From Planctomycetota bacterium (GTDB lineage Bacteria; Planctomycetota; Phycisphaerae; Phycisphaerales; UBA1924), in the NCBI GenBank assembly GCA_024280755.1, contig JAJRPN010000037.1:1-64000 (forward strand): a stretch of 64,000 bases of DNA, given 5' to 3'. Numbering within the stretch: position 1 is the stretch's first letter; every line of letters begins with the position of its first letter. Shown in pieces: positions 28,414 through 37,072 of the stretch. The translations under genes were made by a program, and so were the position numbers. Below the pieces are notes generated by a model. That model was not told the origin of the DNA. It saw only the letters and a program-made list of their open reading frames with translations, and made no database searches.

Positions 28414-28448
28414 AACCGTGTGTTTCATACAAACACACGGTTCTTTTT
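28414..28448 (+). terminator. Intrinsic terminator of smc
   Basis: AACCGTGTGTTT (28414-28425) and AAACACACGGTT (28431-28442) form a perfect 12-bp stem with a 5-nt loop, followed by CTTTTT. It starts 30 bp after the smc stop. Confidence 0.92.
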
Positions 28449-28493
28449 ATCAATCGCCTGCCTTCTTAGCTTACAACCCAGCCGCTCATCTTC

Positions 28494-28499
28494 TATACT
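28494..28499 (+). promoter_or_regulatory. Predicted -10 element, leaderless arrangement
   Basis: TATACT lies six bases before the ATG at 28506, so the transcript would start at the start codon. The gene has no Shine-Dalgarno sequence. Confidence 0.5.
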
Positions 28500-28505
28500 C
28501 AGTGC

Positions 28506-29942
28506 ATGACCAATCCCACACGATCTATTTTTCCCGCGATCATCATCACACTGCTCTGCGTTGTTTGCTCCTTCACCAGTGCAGACATCGTCACCCTCAA
28601 AGACGGCACCGTCTACGAAGGAGTCGTCATCAAAGAGTCTCGGGCAGAGGTCATCATCGAAATCACGATCGCCAACATCAAATCAACAAAGACATTCCCA
28701 AGATACAAAGTACAATCGATCGAACATAAGCCTGTCGAATCAACCACCAAAGACAAGAAAACCAACAAGAAAACAAGCCGCGACACGAATACCGATTCTC
28801 CCTCGATCGAAGCCGATCGTCCAAAGCGCACCCCACGCAAGCGCATCGCCAAAGAAGACCGCGTCCTCTACATGGTTATCCCAGTCGTAGGCACCATCGG
28901 CGAAGAAACCAATGCCGTCGGACTCCGCAAAGCACTCACCACCGCAATCAAACGAAAAATTGACCACATCGTCTTCCGCATCGACTCCCCCGGTGGCTAC
29001 ATCTACGACGCGGTCCAAACCCTCGAAGTCCTCAAAGAGTTTGATGAACAACTCCACTACCACGCCCTTGTAGTTGGCGGCGCAATCTCTGCAGCAAGTG
29101 TCTATGTTGCCAGCGCCGACGATATCTTCGTCCACTCCGACGCCCGCGTTGGCGGAGCGGTCGCCTATACCAAAGAGAACACTTCGGGAGCTGCCCAGGT
29201 GGACGAAAAATTTAACTCGATCTGGGCTGCCGAGCTCGCTGCCCGTGCCGAATCCAAAGGCTACCCCGGCGAGATCTTCCGAGCAATGGCCGTCCAGAAC
29301 GCACAAGTATGGATCAATGACGACGGCTCGGTCTCCTCATTACGCAAAAATGTGAAGAGCGAACAGATCGACACCCCCTCCACCATCCTCACCATCCGCG
29401 CTTCACAAATGATCCAAGTCAATATGGCCACCGAGTTCTCTGGGCGAGCCTCAGGGCTTGGCCCGCTGCTCGAAATCGAAAACTGGAGCGAAGCCAAAGG
29501 CGTCGGCGAAAAAATCATGCGCACCGCTGCCCGTGATCGTGTCCGAGCAAGCAAGAAAATCAAAGCCGCTCTCATCGTGTACTACGAATCCTTGGTCCTG
29601 ATGGAAAAAAATGACCCACGCAACTACACCGATTACCACTGGGAAAAAATCACCAATCAGGACGGTGCAATCTTCTATAACGCCCAGGGAGGCCCAAGCC
29701 GCAACTCGCTCAGACGCTGGAAAATCCGCAACGATAGAGCAATCTACCAAGCCAATATGCTCGTCGCCGCCATCGAAGAACTCGCCCGATATTCTATCAT
29801 CGCCGAAAAAGCTGGCGCACTCCACCTCGGCATCCCCTCCGAAATTAACAATGATAAATACGAAGAGATCATCGAAGAACGCGATTGGTTCTTCACCAAC
29901 CGCACAATCCCCCGTTCGCTGATCAGCGGGCGCGAGCCATAA
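28506..29942 (+). CDS. Secreted SDH/ClpP-class (crotonase-fold) serine protease-like protein
   Basis: A 478-residue protein with a signal peptide (IFPAIIITLLCVVCSFTSA). Residues about 27-70 look like a small beta domain (IVTLKDGTVYEGVVIKE), followed by a Lys/Thr-rich linker. The protease-like core has VIPVVGTIGEE, HIVFRIDSPGGYIYDA and GGAISAASVYVASADDIFVH, comparable to NfeD/SppA/ClpP-class membrane proteases; the serine in the AISAAS block is the likely nucleophile. The downstream region includes a GLGPLLE segment and predicted helices. Partners are not evident. It may degrade exported proteins, but substrate and activity are unproven. It lacks the membrane helices and OB domain of NfeD. Confidence 0.75.
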   Translation: MTNPTRSIFPAIIITLLCVVCSFTSADIVTLKDGTVYEGVVIKESRAEVIIEITIANIKSTKTFPRYKVQSIEHKPVESTTKDKKTNKKTSRDTNTDSPSIEADRPKRTPRKRIAKEDRVLYMVIPVVGTIGEETNAVGLRKALTTAIKRKIDHIVFRIDSPGGYIYDAVQTLEVLKEFDEQLHYHALVVGGAISAASVYVASADDIFVHSDARVGGAVAYTKENTSGAAQVDEKFNSIWAAELAARAESKGYPGEIFRAMAVQNAQVWINDDGSVSSLRKNVKSEQIDTPSTILTIRASQMIQVNMATEFSGRASGLGPLLEIENWSEAKGVGEKIMRTAARDRVRASKKIKAALIVYYESLVLMEKNDPRNYTDYHWEKITNQDGAIFYNAQGGPSRNSLRRWKIRNDRAIYQANMLVAAIEELARYSIIAEKAGALHLGIPSEINNDKYEEIIEERDWFFTNRTIPRSLISGREP

Positions 29943-29990
29943 GCCAAAGCATCTTTGATCATCCAAAGTGTCAGTACAAGCGAACTCAAA

Positions 29991-30020
29991 AAAACAGACA
30001 CCCCACACGGTGTCCGTTTT
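29991..30020. terminator. Bidirectional intrinsic terminator
   Basis: AAAACAGACACC (29991-30002) and GGTGTCCGTTTT (30009-30020) form a stem with a 6-nt loop. A T-run on one side and an A-run on the other suit termination of both the protease gene (plus) and the SRPBCC gene (minus). Confidence 0.8.
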
Positions 30021-30061
30021 CACACTTACTTTGGAACTTACTCGGGTAAGATTTCGAGCAA

Positions 30062-30517
30062 TTATCGAGACTCAACAAGCCCCTTGAGATTGGTCAATCC
30101 ATCGAGCCAACCCGCCTCAAAATGTTCGGCCATATCATCAGCAACCTCGCCAGCCATCCGGTGATCAATACTCACTCGCGTGCCGCCATCGACCTCTTCA
30201 AATGAAACGGTGATGTTCATTACCACCGCCATAGGCGTCGTGCAATCGCCTCGGATTCGGATCTTCTCGTTTGGCTTGAGCATCGTCAGTTCTCCGAGTA
30301 CATTGAATCCTCCACCAGGCAAGGCTTTATAAAACTTCCCGCCCATCCGCTGCTCGCAATGTGCTGGTTGCGAGTTCTTTGTCTCTTCCGAGTGATAAAA
30401 CCACGCGCTCGTGTCTTCAAACCATGCGTTGTACACCTCTTCCTTGGGTGCCTTGATCACGATTTCAATCTCGGCGTGCGCCACTCGTGCGCTCTGTTCC
30501 ATCATCTTCGTCGTCAT
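30062..30517 (-). CDS. SRPBCC / AHSA1-type domain protein
   Basis: About 151 residues. VIKAPKEEVYNAWFEDTSAWF is the typical first strand-helix of AHSA1-like START-fold proteins, and the C-terminal VSIDHRMAGEVADDMAEHFEAGWLDGLTNLKGLVE is the characteristic last helix. These domains bind hydrophobic ligands; no function is assigned. The start at 30517 has AAGGAG immediately upstream, and the gene begins 2 bp after the stop of the ArsR-type regulator. ArsR-SRPBCC pairs are common: the regulator probably represses both. Confidence 0.88.
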   Translation of the reverse strand: MTTKMMEQSARVAHAEIEIVIKAPKEEVYNAWFEDTSAWFYHSEETKNSQPAHCEQRMGGKFYKALPGGGFNVLGELTMLKPNEKIRIRGDCTTPMAVVMNITVSFEEVDGGTRVSIDHRMAGEVADDMAEHFEAGWLDGLTNLKGLVESR

Positions 30518-30518
30518 G

Positions 30519-30878
30519 TCATTCTCCTTGTGAGTTCTGTTCAATCTTGTCCTTCAGGCGAAGCAACGAACCCGCCCACTGATCTTCATATTGACTCACC
30601 CAACGCTCATACATTTGCCTCAAAGGCACCGCGTTGAGATGGTTCCATCGCAAACGCCCCTCTTTGCGTGTAAGCACCAACGACGCATCCTCAAGAACCT
30701 TGAGATGCTTCATCACCCCAAACCGGGTCATCTCTGGAAACAAAGCGACCAACTGGCTTGTCGTCCTCGCCCCACCCTTGAGCTCATCAAGCAACGCCCG
30801 ACGAGTAGGATCGGCAAGCGCACGAAATACATCGTCGAGCGAGTCCGCCGGCTTAGGTTGCTGCTTTGCGTCATCCAT
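30519..30878 (-). CDS. ArsR-family winged-helix transcriptional regulator
   Basis: A 119-residue single-domain repressor: DVFRALADPTRRALLDELKGG, QLVALFPEMTRFGVMKHLKVLEDASLV (recognition helix) and the wing TRKEGRLRWNHLN match the ArsR/SdpR-like fold. The cysteine metal box (ELCVCDL) is absent, so it probably does not sense arsenite. The start at 30878 is chosen because AAGGAG precedes it with about 10 nt spacing; the ATG at 30896 lies upstream of that sequence. It is followed by the SRPBCC gene. A 5-6-5 inverted repeat at 30927-30942 lies in the promoter region, a likely autoregulatory operator. Confidence 0.9.
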   Translation of the reverse strand: MDDAKQQPKPADSLDDVFRALADPTRRALLDELKGGARTTSQLVALFPEMTRFGVMKHLKVLEDASLVLTRKEGRLRWNHLNAVPLRQMYERWVSQYEDQWAGSLLRLKDKIEQNSQGE

Positions 30879-30926
30879 GACGGCTTTCTCCTTCATACAG
30901 CGAGTCTCTCCGACCCAACTTCATAT

Positions 30927-30942
30927 GTGACAATACAGTCAC
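30927..30942. promoter_or_regulatory. Candidate ArsR-type operator
   Basis: GTGAC AATACA GTCAC is a perfect inverted repeat (30927-30942), about 50 bp upstream of the regulator start, in the spacer shared with uvrB. It may control the ArsR-SRPBCC pair; effects on uvrB cannot be excluded. Confidence 0.5.
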
Positions 30943-30977
30943 CTATTAACAATTGCAAGCTTCTTCTCGCAGAATAT

Positions 30978-31007
30978 TTGTTCGGGTCTTGAACGGCTGC
31001 ATACAAT
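30978..31007 (+). promoter_or_regulatory. Predicted promoter of uvrB
   Basis: TTGTTC (30978-30983) and TACAAT (31002-31007) are separated by 18 bp. The -10 lies five bases before the ATG at 31013, so a leaderless mRNA is predicted. Confidence 0.5.
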
Positions 31008-31012
31008 CCGCG

Positions 31013-33286
31013 ATGCCGATCGCTTCCACCAAACCATTCGAAGTCGTCTCCGATTTCAAACCCGCAGGCGATCAACCCCAAGCGATCGAAGCCCTCACCA
31101 AAGCAATCAATGCGGGTCAGCAATCAACCTGCCTCTTGGGCGCGACCGGCACGGGCAAGACCTTCACCATGGCCAATGTCATCGCACAGACAGGCAAGCC
31201 AACCCTCATCCTCTCGCACAACAAAACGCTCGCTGCCCAGCTCTTCGAAGAACTCCGCTCTTTCTTCCCAAACAACTCCGTCAACTACTTCGTCTCCTAC
31301 TACGACTACTACCAGCCCGAAGCCTACATCCCCGGACGCGACATCTACATCGAAAAAGACTCCGCCCGAAACGATGATCTCGACCAACTCCGACTCGCAG
31401 CGACCTCCAACCTGATCCAACGCCGAGACTGCATCGTCGTCGCCTCCGTCTCGTGCATCTTCGGGCTCGGCTCACCAAGCGCGTACTCCGAAAAGGTCTA
31501 CACGCTCAACATCGGGATGCACCTCCCCCGCCGAGAACTCTTCCTCGCACTCAATGCAATGCAGTACCAGCGATCAGATATCGAGTTCCAACGCGGTCAC
31601 TACAGATCCCGAGGCGACGCGATCGAGATCTGGCCCGCCTATGAAAAGTTCGCCGTCCGCATCGAACTCTTCGGCGACGAAATCGACCGCATCGAACTCA
31701 TCAACCCAACCTCCGGAGAACTCCTCGCCCAAGAAACCAAATATTTCCTCTTCCCGGCTGTCCATTATGTCATGCCCGAGGACAAACTCGACGACATCCT
31801 CACCTCCATCCGCACCGAACTCGACGCCCGCGTCCTCCACCTCCGCCACGAAGGCAAACTCCTCGAAGCCCAACGCCTGATCGCTCGTACCAAATACGAT
31901 CTCGAAATGATCGAAGAAATTGGCTACTGCTCAGGCGTCGAAAACTACTCCCGCTACATGGACGGCCGCCAACCCGGCGAACGCCCCTTCACACTCATGG
32001 ATTACTTCGATTACGCACCAGGAAAGGACTCTTCAGGTGGGATGGGCTTCCAGCCCGTCTCTTCAATAAGCCAAGAAGACGGGCTGGAAGCCCATCCCAC
32101 CAAGATAACCGATACACGAGATCACGACGAAGACTCTCGCCGATTTGGTGTCTCACGCACCAACCTCAAAGACTGGCTCTTGATCATCGACGAATCACAT
32201 GTCACCCTCCCCCAGGTCCGCGCCATGTTTAACGGCGACAAAGCCCGCAAAGATGTACTCGTAGAACACGGGTTCCGCCTACCAAGCTGCTTGGACAACC
32301 GGCCACTCCGATTCGAAGAGTTCGAAACCATCGTGCCTCAGGTCATGTATGTCAGCGCGACGCCCGGCCCATACGAACTCGAAAAAACCCAAGGCGAAAT
32401 CGTCGAGCAAGTCATCCGCCCCACCGGACTCCTCGACCCAATCGTCGAAGTCCGCCCGGCATCCGGACAAATCCCCGATCTACTCGAACAGTGCCAAGAG
32501 CGTGTGGCCAGTGGCGACCGAGTGCTCGTTACCGCACTCACCAAACGCCTATGCGAAGACCTCACAACCTACCTCAATGACCAAGGCCTGCGTGTTCGAT
32601 ATTTGCATTCCGATATCGAAACACTCGATCGGCTTGAGATTCTCACTGGATTGCGCGCTGGCGAGTTCGATATCCTCGTCGGCGTCAACCTACTCCGCGA
32701 AGGCTTAGACCTCCCAGAAGTCTCGCTCGTCACCATCCTCGATGCCGACAAAGAAGGCTTCTTGCGTTCGGCAACGAGTCTCATTCAACAGATGGGACGA
32801 GCTGCAAGAAATGTCGATGCCAAGGTCATCCTCTACGCCGACAAAATTACCAAAGCCATGGCCACCGCGATGGACGAGACCGAACGCCGACGCGCGAAAC
32901 AACTCGCACACAACCAAGCCCACGGCATCACCCCCACCACGGTCAAAAAAGAAATCCGCTCGGGCATCAACTCTGCCCTCGAAGCCCGAAAAGCCGCCAA
33001 GTTTGCAACCGATGACGAAAACGACCCGAACTTGGACGCACGCGATCTGGTCAAGATTCTCGAAGCCGACATGATCGAAGCCGCCCAGCAGATGGAGTTC
33101 GAAGCCGCCGCGATGCTCCGAGATCAGTTAAGCCATGTCAAGGACCTGATCGCCGCCGAGGGCGAAATCGACGACGATTATCCAATCCTCATCAAACGCT
33201 CCGAACTCGCCAAAGCCATCAAACCCAAACGCGGCCGCGCCGGCTCAGCAGGCACACGCAAAGGGCGAACAAAGAAAAAACGCTGA
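31013..33286 (+). CDS. uvrB: Excinuclease ABC subunit UvrB with an in-frame palindromic insertion
   Basis: DNA damage-verifying helicase-like subunit of nucleotide excision repair. Motifs: Walker A LLGATGTGKT (residues 41-50), beta-hairpin region YYDYYQPEAYIPGRDIYIEKD, motif II IIDESHVTLPQ, motif V/VI FDILVGVNLLREGLDLPEVSL-type block and QMGRAARNV, and a C-terminal UVR domain (EADMIEAAQQMEFEAAAMLRDQ). The length is 757 against about 670 in most bacteria. Part of the excess lies between TLMDYF and DWLLIIDESH, where residues about 342-363 are encoded by a perfect palindrome (32036-32101). A Lys/Arg-rich tail also adds length. The start at 31013 is supported by TACAAT just upstream. uvrA follows after one small gene. 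Confidence 0.96.
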   Translation: MPIASTKPFEVVSDFKPAGDQPQAIEALTKAINAGQQSTCLLGATGTGKTFTMANVIAQTGKPTLILSHNKTLAAQLFEELRSFFPNNSVNYFVSYYDYYQPEAYIPGRDIYIEKDSARNDDLDQLRLAATSNLIQRRDCIVVASVSCIFGLGSPSAYSEKVYTLNIGMHLPRRELFLALNAMQYQRSDIEFQRGHYRSRGDAIEIWPAYEKFAVRIELFGDEIDRIELINPTSGELLAQETKYFLFPAVHYVMPEDKLDDILTSIRTELDARVLHLRHEGKLLEAQRLIARTKYDLEMIEEIGYCSGVENYSRYMDGRQPGERPFTLMDYFDYAPGKDSSGGMGFQPVSSISQEDGLEAHPTKITDTRDHDEDSRRFGVSRTNLKDWLLIIDESHVTLPQVRAMFNGDKARKDVLVEHGFRLPSCLDNRPLRFEEFETIVPQVMYVSATPGPYELEKTQGEIVEQVIRPTGLLDPIVEVRPASGQIPDLLEQCQERVASGDRVLVTALTKRLCEDLTTYLNDQGLRVRYLHSDIETLDRLEILTGLRAGEFDILVGVNLLREGLDLPEVSLVTILDADKEGFLRSATSLIQQMGRAARNVDAKVILYADKITKAMATAMDETERRRAKQLAHNQAHGITPTTVKKEIRSGINSALEARKAAKFATDDENDPNLDARDLVKILEADMIEAAQQMEFEAAAMLRDQLSHVKDLIAAEGEIDDDYPILIKRSELAKAIKPKRGRAGSAGTRKGRTKKKR
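32036..32101. repeat. Palindromic element inserted in the uvrB reading frame
   Basis: Two perfect 25-bp arms at 32036-32060 and 32077-32101 (GGTGGGATGGGCTTCCAGCC and five more bases, and its reverse complement) flank a 16-nt loop. It reads through in frame as GGMGFQPVSS ... DGLEAHPT with no stop. It is inside the loop before the motif II strand of UvrB. Confidence 0.92.
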
Positions 33287-33310
33287 GCATCCACACACCT
33301 ACAATCACCC

Positions 33311-33517
33311 ATGCAAACCGATCAACTTCCCAACCCAAATAACGAATACTCAACACCCGCTCAGTTCCGATCCAAACTCGGTTCCTACCTCACCGGCGTA
33401 CTCATCGGATTCACACTCCTCGGCATGATCTACCTCATGAAAAGCATCGCCACCAAAGGCCAGCCCGCACCCAACGCACAACAATCCACGCCAACCCAAA
33501 CGGAACCCTCGCCTTGA
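33311..33517 (+). CDS. Small single-pass membrane protein between uvrB and uvrA
   Basis: A 68-residue protein: a polar N-terminus (about 22 residues), one hydrophobic helix (YLTGVLIGFTLLGMIYLM, about residues 26-43), and a Pro/Gln/Thr-rich tail. No family is recognised. TACAAT at 33300-33305 lies five bases before the ATG, so it may have its own leaderless promoter. Its TGA stop overlaps the TTG start of uvrA, so uvrA translation is likely coupled to it. This promoter, rather than the uvrB one, may therefore drive uvrA. Confidence 0.65.
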   Translation: MQTDQLPNPNNEYSTPAQFRSKLGSYLTGVLIGFTLLGMIYLMKSIATKGQPAPNAQQSTPTQTEPSP

Positions 33518-36500
33518 GTACACAGGCTAAAAAAACACAGAAGATCTCCAAAAAGATCACAAAGAAGGTCATCAAAAAAAAGACCACAAAGAAGAAGGCT
33601 CCTCTCAAATCACAGCCTTCCTCGGCGATCGTTTCAGGCAAATGCATCCGCATCCGAGGCGCAAAGGAACACAACCTCAAATCCCTCGACATCGACATCC
33701 CCCGCGACCAGCTCGTCATCATCACCGGGCTATCAGGATCAGGCAAATCTTCGCTCGCCTTCGACACCATCTTCGCTGAGGGACAACGCAAATACATGGA
33801 GTCACTCTCCGCCTACGCCCGCCAGTTCCTTGACCAACTCAAAAAACCAGACATCGAAGAAATCGAAGGCATCCCCCCTACCATCGCCATCGAGCAACGC
33901 TCCGCGTCGCACAACCCACGATCAACCGTCGCAACAACCACCGAAATCTACGACTACCTCCGCCTGCTCTTTGCCCGTTGCGGCACGCCCCGCTCATGGG
34001 CACCGACCAAGAAAAAGAAAAACGGCACCATCACCGCACGCTCGGGCCGCCCAATCGAATCCTCCTCCGCATCCCAGATCGTCGACCATGTCATGGCCTT
34101 CGGCGACGGCACCCGCCTCATGGTCCTCGCCCCTGTGGTCCGTGCAAAAAAAGGCTTCCACAAAGACACCCTCGAAGCCTTCTTCAAACAAGGCTGGATG
34201 CGTGCCCGCGTCAATGGCGAGATCACCGATCTCCGCGAAGCCCTCAAAGAAGACAACGAAAACCCACTCAAACTCCACCGCCATAAGAAGCATTCGATCG
34301 ATGCCGTCGTCGACCGCGTGGTCATCAAAGACGACGCCCGCCAACGATTGGTCGAATCCATCGAGGCGGCACTCCGCCTCGCCGAAGGCTCGGTCATCAT
34401 CGCAATCAATGACCCGAAAGACAAAGAAGTCTGGACCGATCACGCCTTCTCCGAACACTTCGCAGACCCTGATCATCCAGAAATCTCACTGAGCGAACTC
34501 TCCCCCCGCTTGTTCTCCTTCAACTCACCCTTCGGCGCCTGCCCAGACTGCCACGGGCTCGGGGTCATCCTTGAGTTTGCCGAAGAACTCGTCGTCCCCA
34601 AAAAAGATGTCGCAATCCTCAACAACGCCATCCAGCCTTGGAAGAAGAACGGCCCCGGCGCGATGATCTATCCACGCATGCTCCGCAAGTTCTGTAGAGC
34701 ATTCGATATCCCGCAATCAATGCACCTCAGTGCAATGTCCGAAGACCTCTACAACCTGCTCATGCACGGCACCCAATACGCCAACGATCACCTGGTCCGC
34801 AAAACAAAGTACCGCAAGCAATGGGACGGCGTCTACCCAATGCTCCACAACTGGTTCCACAAAACAGAATCAAACTGGGTCAAAGATCACCTCCACCAAT
34901 ACCAACAAGAAATCATCTGCCCCAAATGCTGCGGCGACCGTCTCAAAATCTCCGCGCTCCATGTGACAATCGACTCATCACACAAAGCCGACATGAACAA
35001 AGCCGGCTCGCCAACAATCATCGGACGCCCAAACAACGACGGCACATCCCTCAACATCTCCGAACTCGCCCGCCTCAACATCACCGACGCAATCGCTTAT
35101 ATAGAAGCCTTAAAACTCTCCAAAGAACATGCCCACATCGCCGAAGCCATCCTCCGCGAGATCATCAACCGCCTCAAGTTCCTCGAATCCGTAGGTCTCG
35201 ACTACCTCTCGCTCGATCGCAGAACCGCGACACTCTCCGGCGGCGAAGCCCAACGCATCCGCCTCGCCACCCAAGTCGGCTCCGGGCTCGTCGGCGCATG
35301 CTATGTCCTCGACGAACCAACCATCGGCCTCCACCAACGCGACAACGCAAGGCTCATCCGCACACTCCGCCACCTCACCGACATCGGCAACACCGTCCTC
35401 GTCGTCGAACACGACGAAGACACCATCCGCGCCGCAGACCATGTGATCGATATCGGCCCAGGCCCAGGTGTCCACGGCGGCACCGTCGTCGCCCAAGGCT
35501 CGATCGACGACATCATCAACGCCAAAGACTCACTCACCGGCGACTACCTATCCGGGCGACGAAAAATCGAAGTGCCCAAGGCCCGCCGAAAACTCAACAT
35601 GAAAAAAGCGATGGTTGTCAAAGGCGCCAAACACAACAACCTCAAAAACATCGATGTCCCCTTCCCAATCGGAGGCATGCTCGCCGTCACAGGAGTCTCC
35701 GGCTCAGGAAAATCGACACTCGTCAATCAGATATTGTTACGAGCTGCCAAGCAACATGTCATGGGCAGTAAGCCCAAGCCTGGTGCCCACTCGCGCATCA
35801 CCGGATTGCAGCACATCGACCGTATCATCGAAGTCGATCAATCACCCATCGGCAGAACCCCACGCTCGAACCCCGCGACCTACACCGGCATCTTCGACGA
35901 CATCCGCAAAGTCTTCACCGCCACCAAAGAATCCAAAATCCGAGGCTACAAGCCCGGACGATTCTCCTTCAATGTCGCCTCCAACAAAGGCGGCGGCAGA
36001 TGCGAAGCCTGCGCCGGGCAAGGCATGAAAAAAATCGAGATGCACTTCCTCCCCGATGTATTCGTAGAATGCGAAGTCTGCAAAGCCAAACGCTACAACC
36101 GCGAAACACTCGAAGTCCGCTACCGAGGCAAAAACATCGCCGATGTCCTCGCGATGACCGTCGAAGACGCGTGCGACTTCTTCGAGAACCACCCAAAGAT
36201 CCTCCGCTTCACTACCTGCCTACGCGATGTCGGGCTTGGCTACATCACCCTCGGCCAACCCTCCACCACCTTGTCCGGCGGCGAGGCCCAGCGTGTAAAG
36301 TTGGCCACCGAACTGGGCAAAGGCACCCGACACGACGGCACACCAAGCTCTGAACACACCCTCTACATCCTCGATGAACCAACCACCGGGTTGCACTTCG
36401 AAGACATCAACAAACTCATCGCCGTCCTCAATCGCCTCGCCGACGCCGGCAACACACTCATCGTCATCGAGCACAACCTCGATGTCATCAAGTGCGCCGA

Positions 36501-36627
36501 CTGGGTTATCGATCTCGGCCCCGAAGGCGGCGACAAAGGCGGCACCCTCCTCGCATCAGGCACGCCCGAAGATGTCGCCAAAGTCAAAGCAAGCTACACC
36601 GGCCAATACCTCAAGGAGATGCTCTAG
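33514..36627 (+). CDS. uvrA: Excinuclease ABC subunit UvrA
   Basis: A 1037-residue tandem ABC ATPase that locates DNA lesions and loads UvrB. NBD I has Walker A GLSGSGKSSLAFDTIFAEG, with signature LSGGEAQRIRLATQVG; NBD II has GVSGSGKSTLVNQ and LSGGEAQRVKLATELG; Walker B sequences are YVLDEPTIGLH and YILDEPTTGLH. The DNA-binding zinc module CEAC ... CEVC is intact. The first zinc module keeps CPDC but its upstream CxxC position reads DPDH. A 38-residue Lys/Thr-rich N-terminal extension is unusual and could bind nucleic acid. The start is TTG at 33514, overlapping the previous stop; a start further in, near the first strand, cannot be excluded. Confidence 0.97.
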   Translation: MSTQAKKTQKISKKITKKVIKKKTTKKKAPLKSQPSSAIVSGKCIRIRGAKEHNLKSLDIDIPRDQLVIITGLSGSGKSSLAFDTIFAEGQRKYMESLSAYARQFLDQLKKPDIEEIEGIPPTIAIEQRSASHNPRSTVATTTEIYDYLRLLFARCGTPRSWAPTKKKKNGTITARSGRPIESSSASQIVDHVMAFGDGTRLMVLAPVVRAKKGFHKDTLEAFFKQGWMRARVNGEITDLREALKEDNENPLKLHRHKKHSIDAVVDRVVIKDDARQRLVESIEAALRLAEGSVIIAINDPKDKEVWTDHAFSEHFADPDHPEISLSELSPRLFSFNSPFGACPDCHGLGVILEFAEELVVPKKDVAILNNAIQPWKKNGPGAMIYPRMLRKFCRAFDIPQSMHLSAMSEDLYNLLMHGTQYANDHLVRKTKYRKQWDGVYPMLHNWFHKTESNWVKDHLHQYQQEIICPKCCGDRLKISALHVTIDSSHKADMNKAGSPTIIGRPNNDGTSLNISELARLNITDAIAYIEALKLSKEHAHIAEAILREIINRLKFLESVGLDYLSLDRRTATLSGGEAQRIRLATQVGSGLVGACYVLDEPTIGLHQRDNARLIRTLRHLTDIGNTVLVVEHDEDTIRAADHVIDIGPGPGVHGGTVVAQGSIDDIINAKDSLTGDYLSGRRKIEVPKARRKLNMKKAMVVKGAKHNNLKNIDVPFPIGGMLAVTGVSGSGKSTLVNQILLRAAKQHVMGSKPKPGAHSRITGLQHIDRIIEVDQSPIGRTPRSNPATYTGIFDDIRKVFTATKESKIRGYKPGRFSFNVASNKGGGRCEACAGQGMKKIEMHFLPDVFVECEVCKAKRYNRETLEVRYRGKNIADVLAMTVEDACDFFENHPKILRFTTCLRDVGLGYITLGQPSTTLSGGEAQRVKLATELGKGTRHDGTPSSEHTLYILDEPTTGLHFEDINKLIAVLNRLADAGNTLIVIEHNLDVIKCADWVIDLGPEGGDKGGTLLASGTPEDVAKVKASYTGQYLKEML

Positions 36628-36628
36628 C

Positions 36629-37072
36629 ATGCCCATCATCGCTGACAGAATCCAACAAGCTCAACAAGGCACAAACCCATATGTCATCGCCAAGATGAAC
36701 TCAGGATGGGCAGTCATAGGCGACACCCAACCCCTCACCGGCTACTGCCTGCTCCTCGCAGATCCAGTCGTCGCAGATCTCAATGCACTCGATGCTAACG
36801 CTCGAAAAATATTCCTCGAAGACATGGCAACCCTCGGCGACGCCATCATCCAAGCAACCAACTGCGCACGCATCAACTACGAAATCCTCGGCAACCTCGT
36901 CACCGAACTCCACGCCCACCTCACACCACGCTACAGCGACGAACCCAAAGCCAAACGCTACGCCCCGCCGATGAGTGCCTACGACTGGAACACCTCACGC
37001 CCGAGCGAACCCGCAGGCTGCGATCAAAGTCTCATGGAAACTATCAGAAAAAAACTTGACACAAAGCTATAA
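36629..37072 (+). CDS. HIT-family (histidine triad) protein
   Basis: A 147-residue cytosolic protein. GYCLLLADPVVADLNAL and NYEILGNLVTELHAHLTPRYSDEP match HIT hydrolases/transferases; the motif reads H-A-H-L-T-P-R, so the two N-terminal histidines of HxHxHxx are kept and the third is threonine, as in bacterial HIT variants. It may hydrolyse nucleoside phosphoramidates or dinucleoside polyphosphates. The start at 36629 follows the uvrA stop by one base, with AAGGAG at the end of uvrA (36613-36618), so it belongs to the uvrA transcript. It converges on, and overlaps by 6 bp, a minus-strand gene. Confidence 0.8.
   Translation: MPIIADRIQQAQQGTNPYVIAKMNSGWAVIGDTQPLTGYCLLLADPVVADLNALDANARKIFLEDMATLGDAIIQATNCARINYEILGNLVTELHAHLTPRYSDEPKAKRYAPPMSAYDWNTSRPSEPAGCDQSLMETIRKKLDTKL

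Noticed and set aside
34821..35771. Long Arg/Pro/His-rich ORF in another frame of uvrA
   Set aside because: A frame shadow of uvrA, with low-complexity basic composition and no domain.
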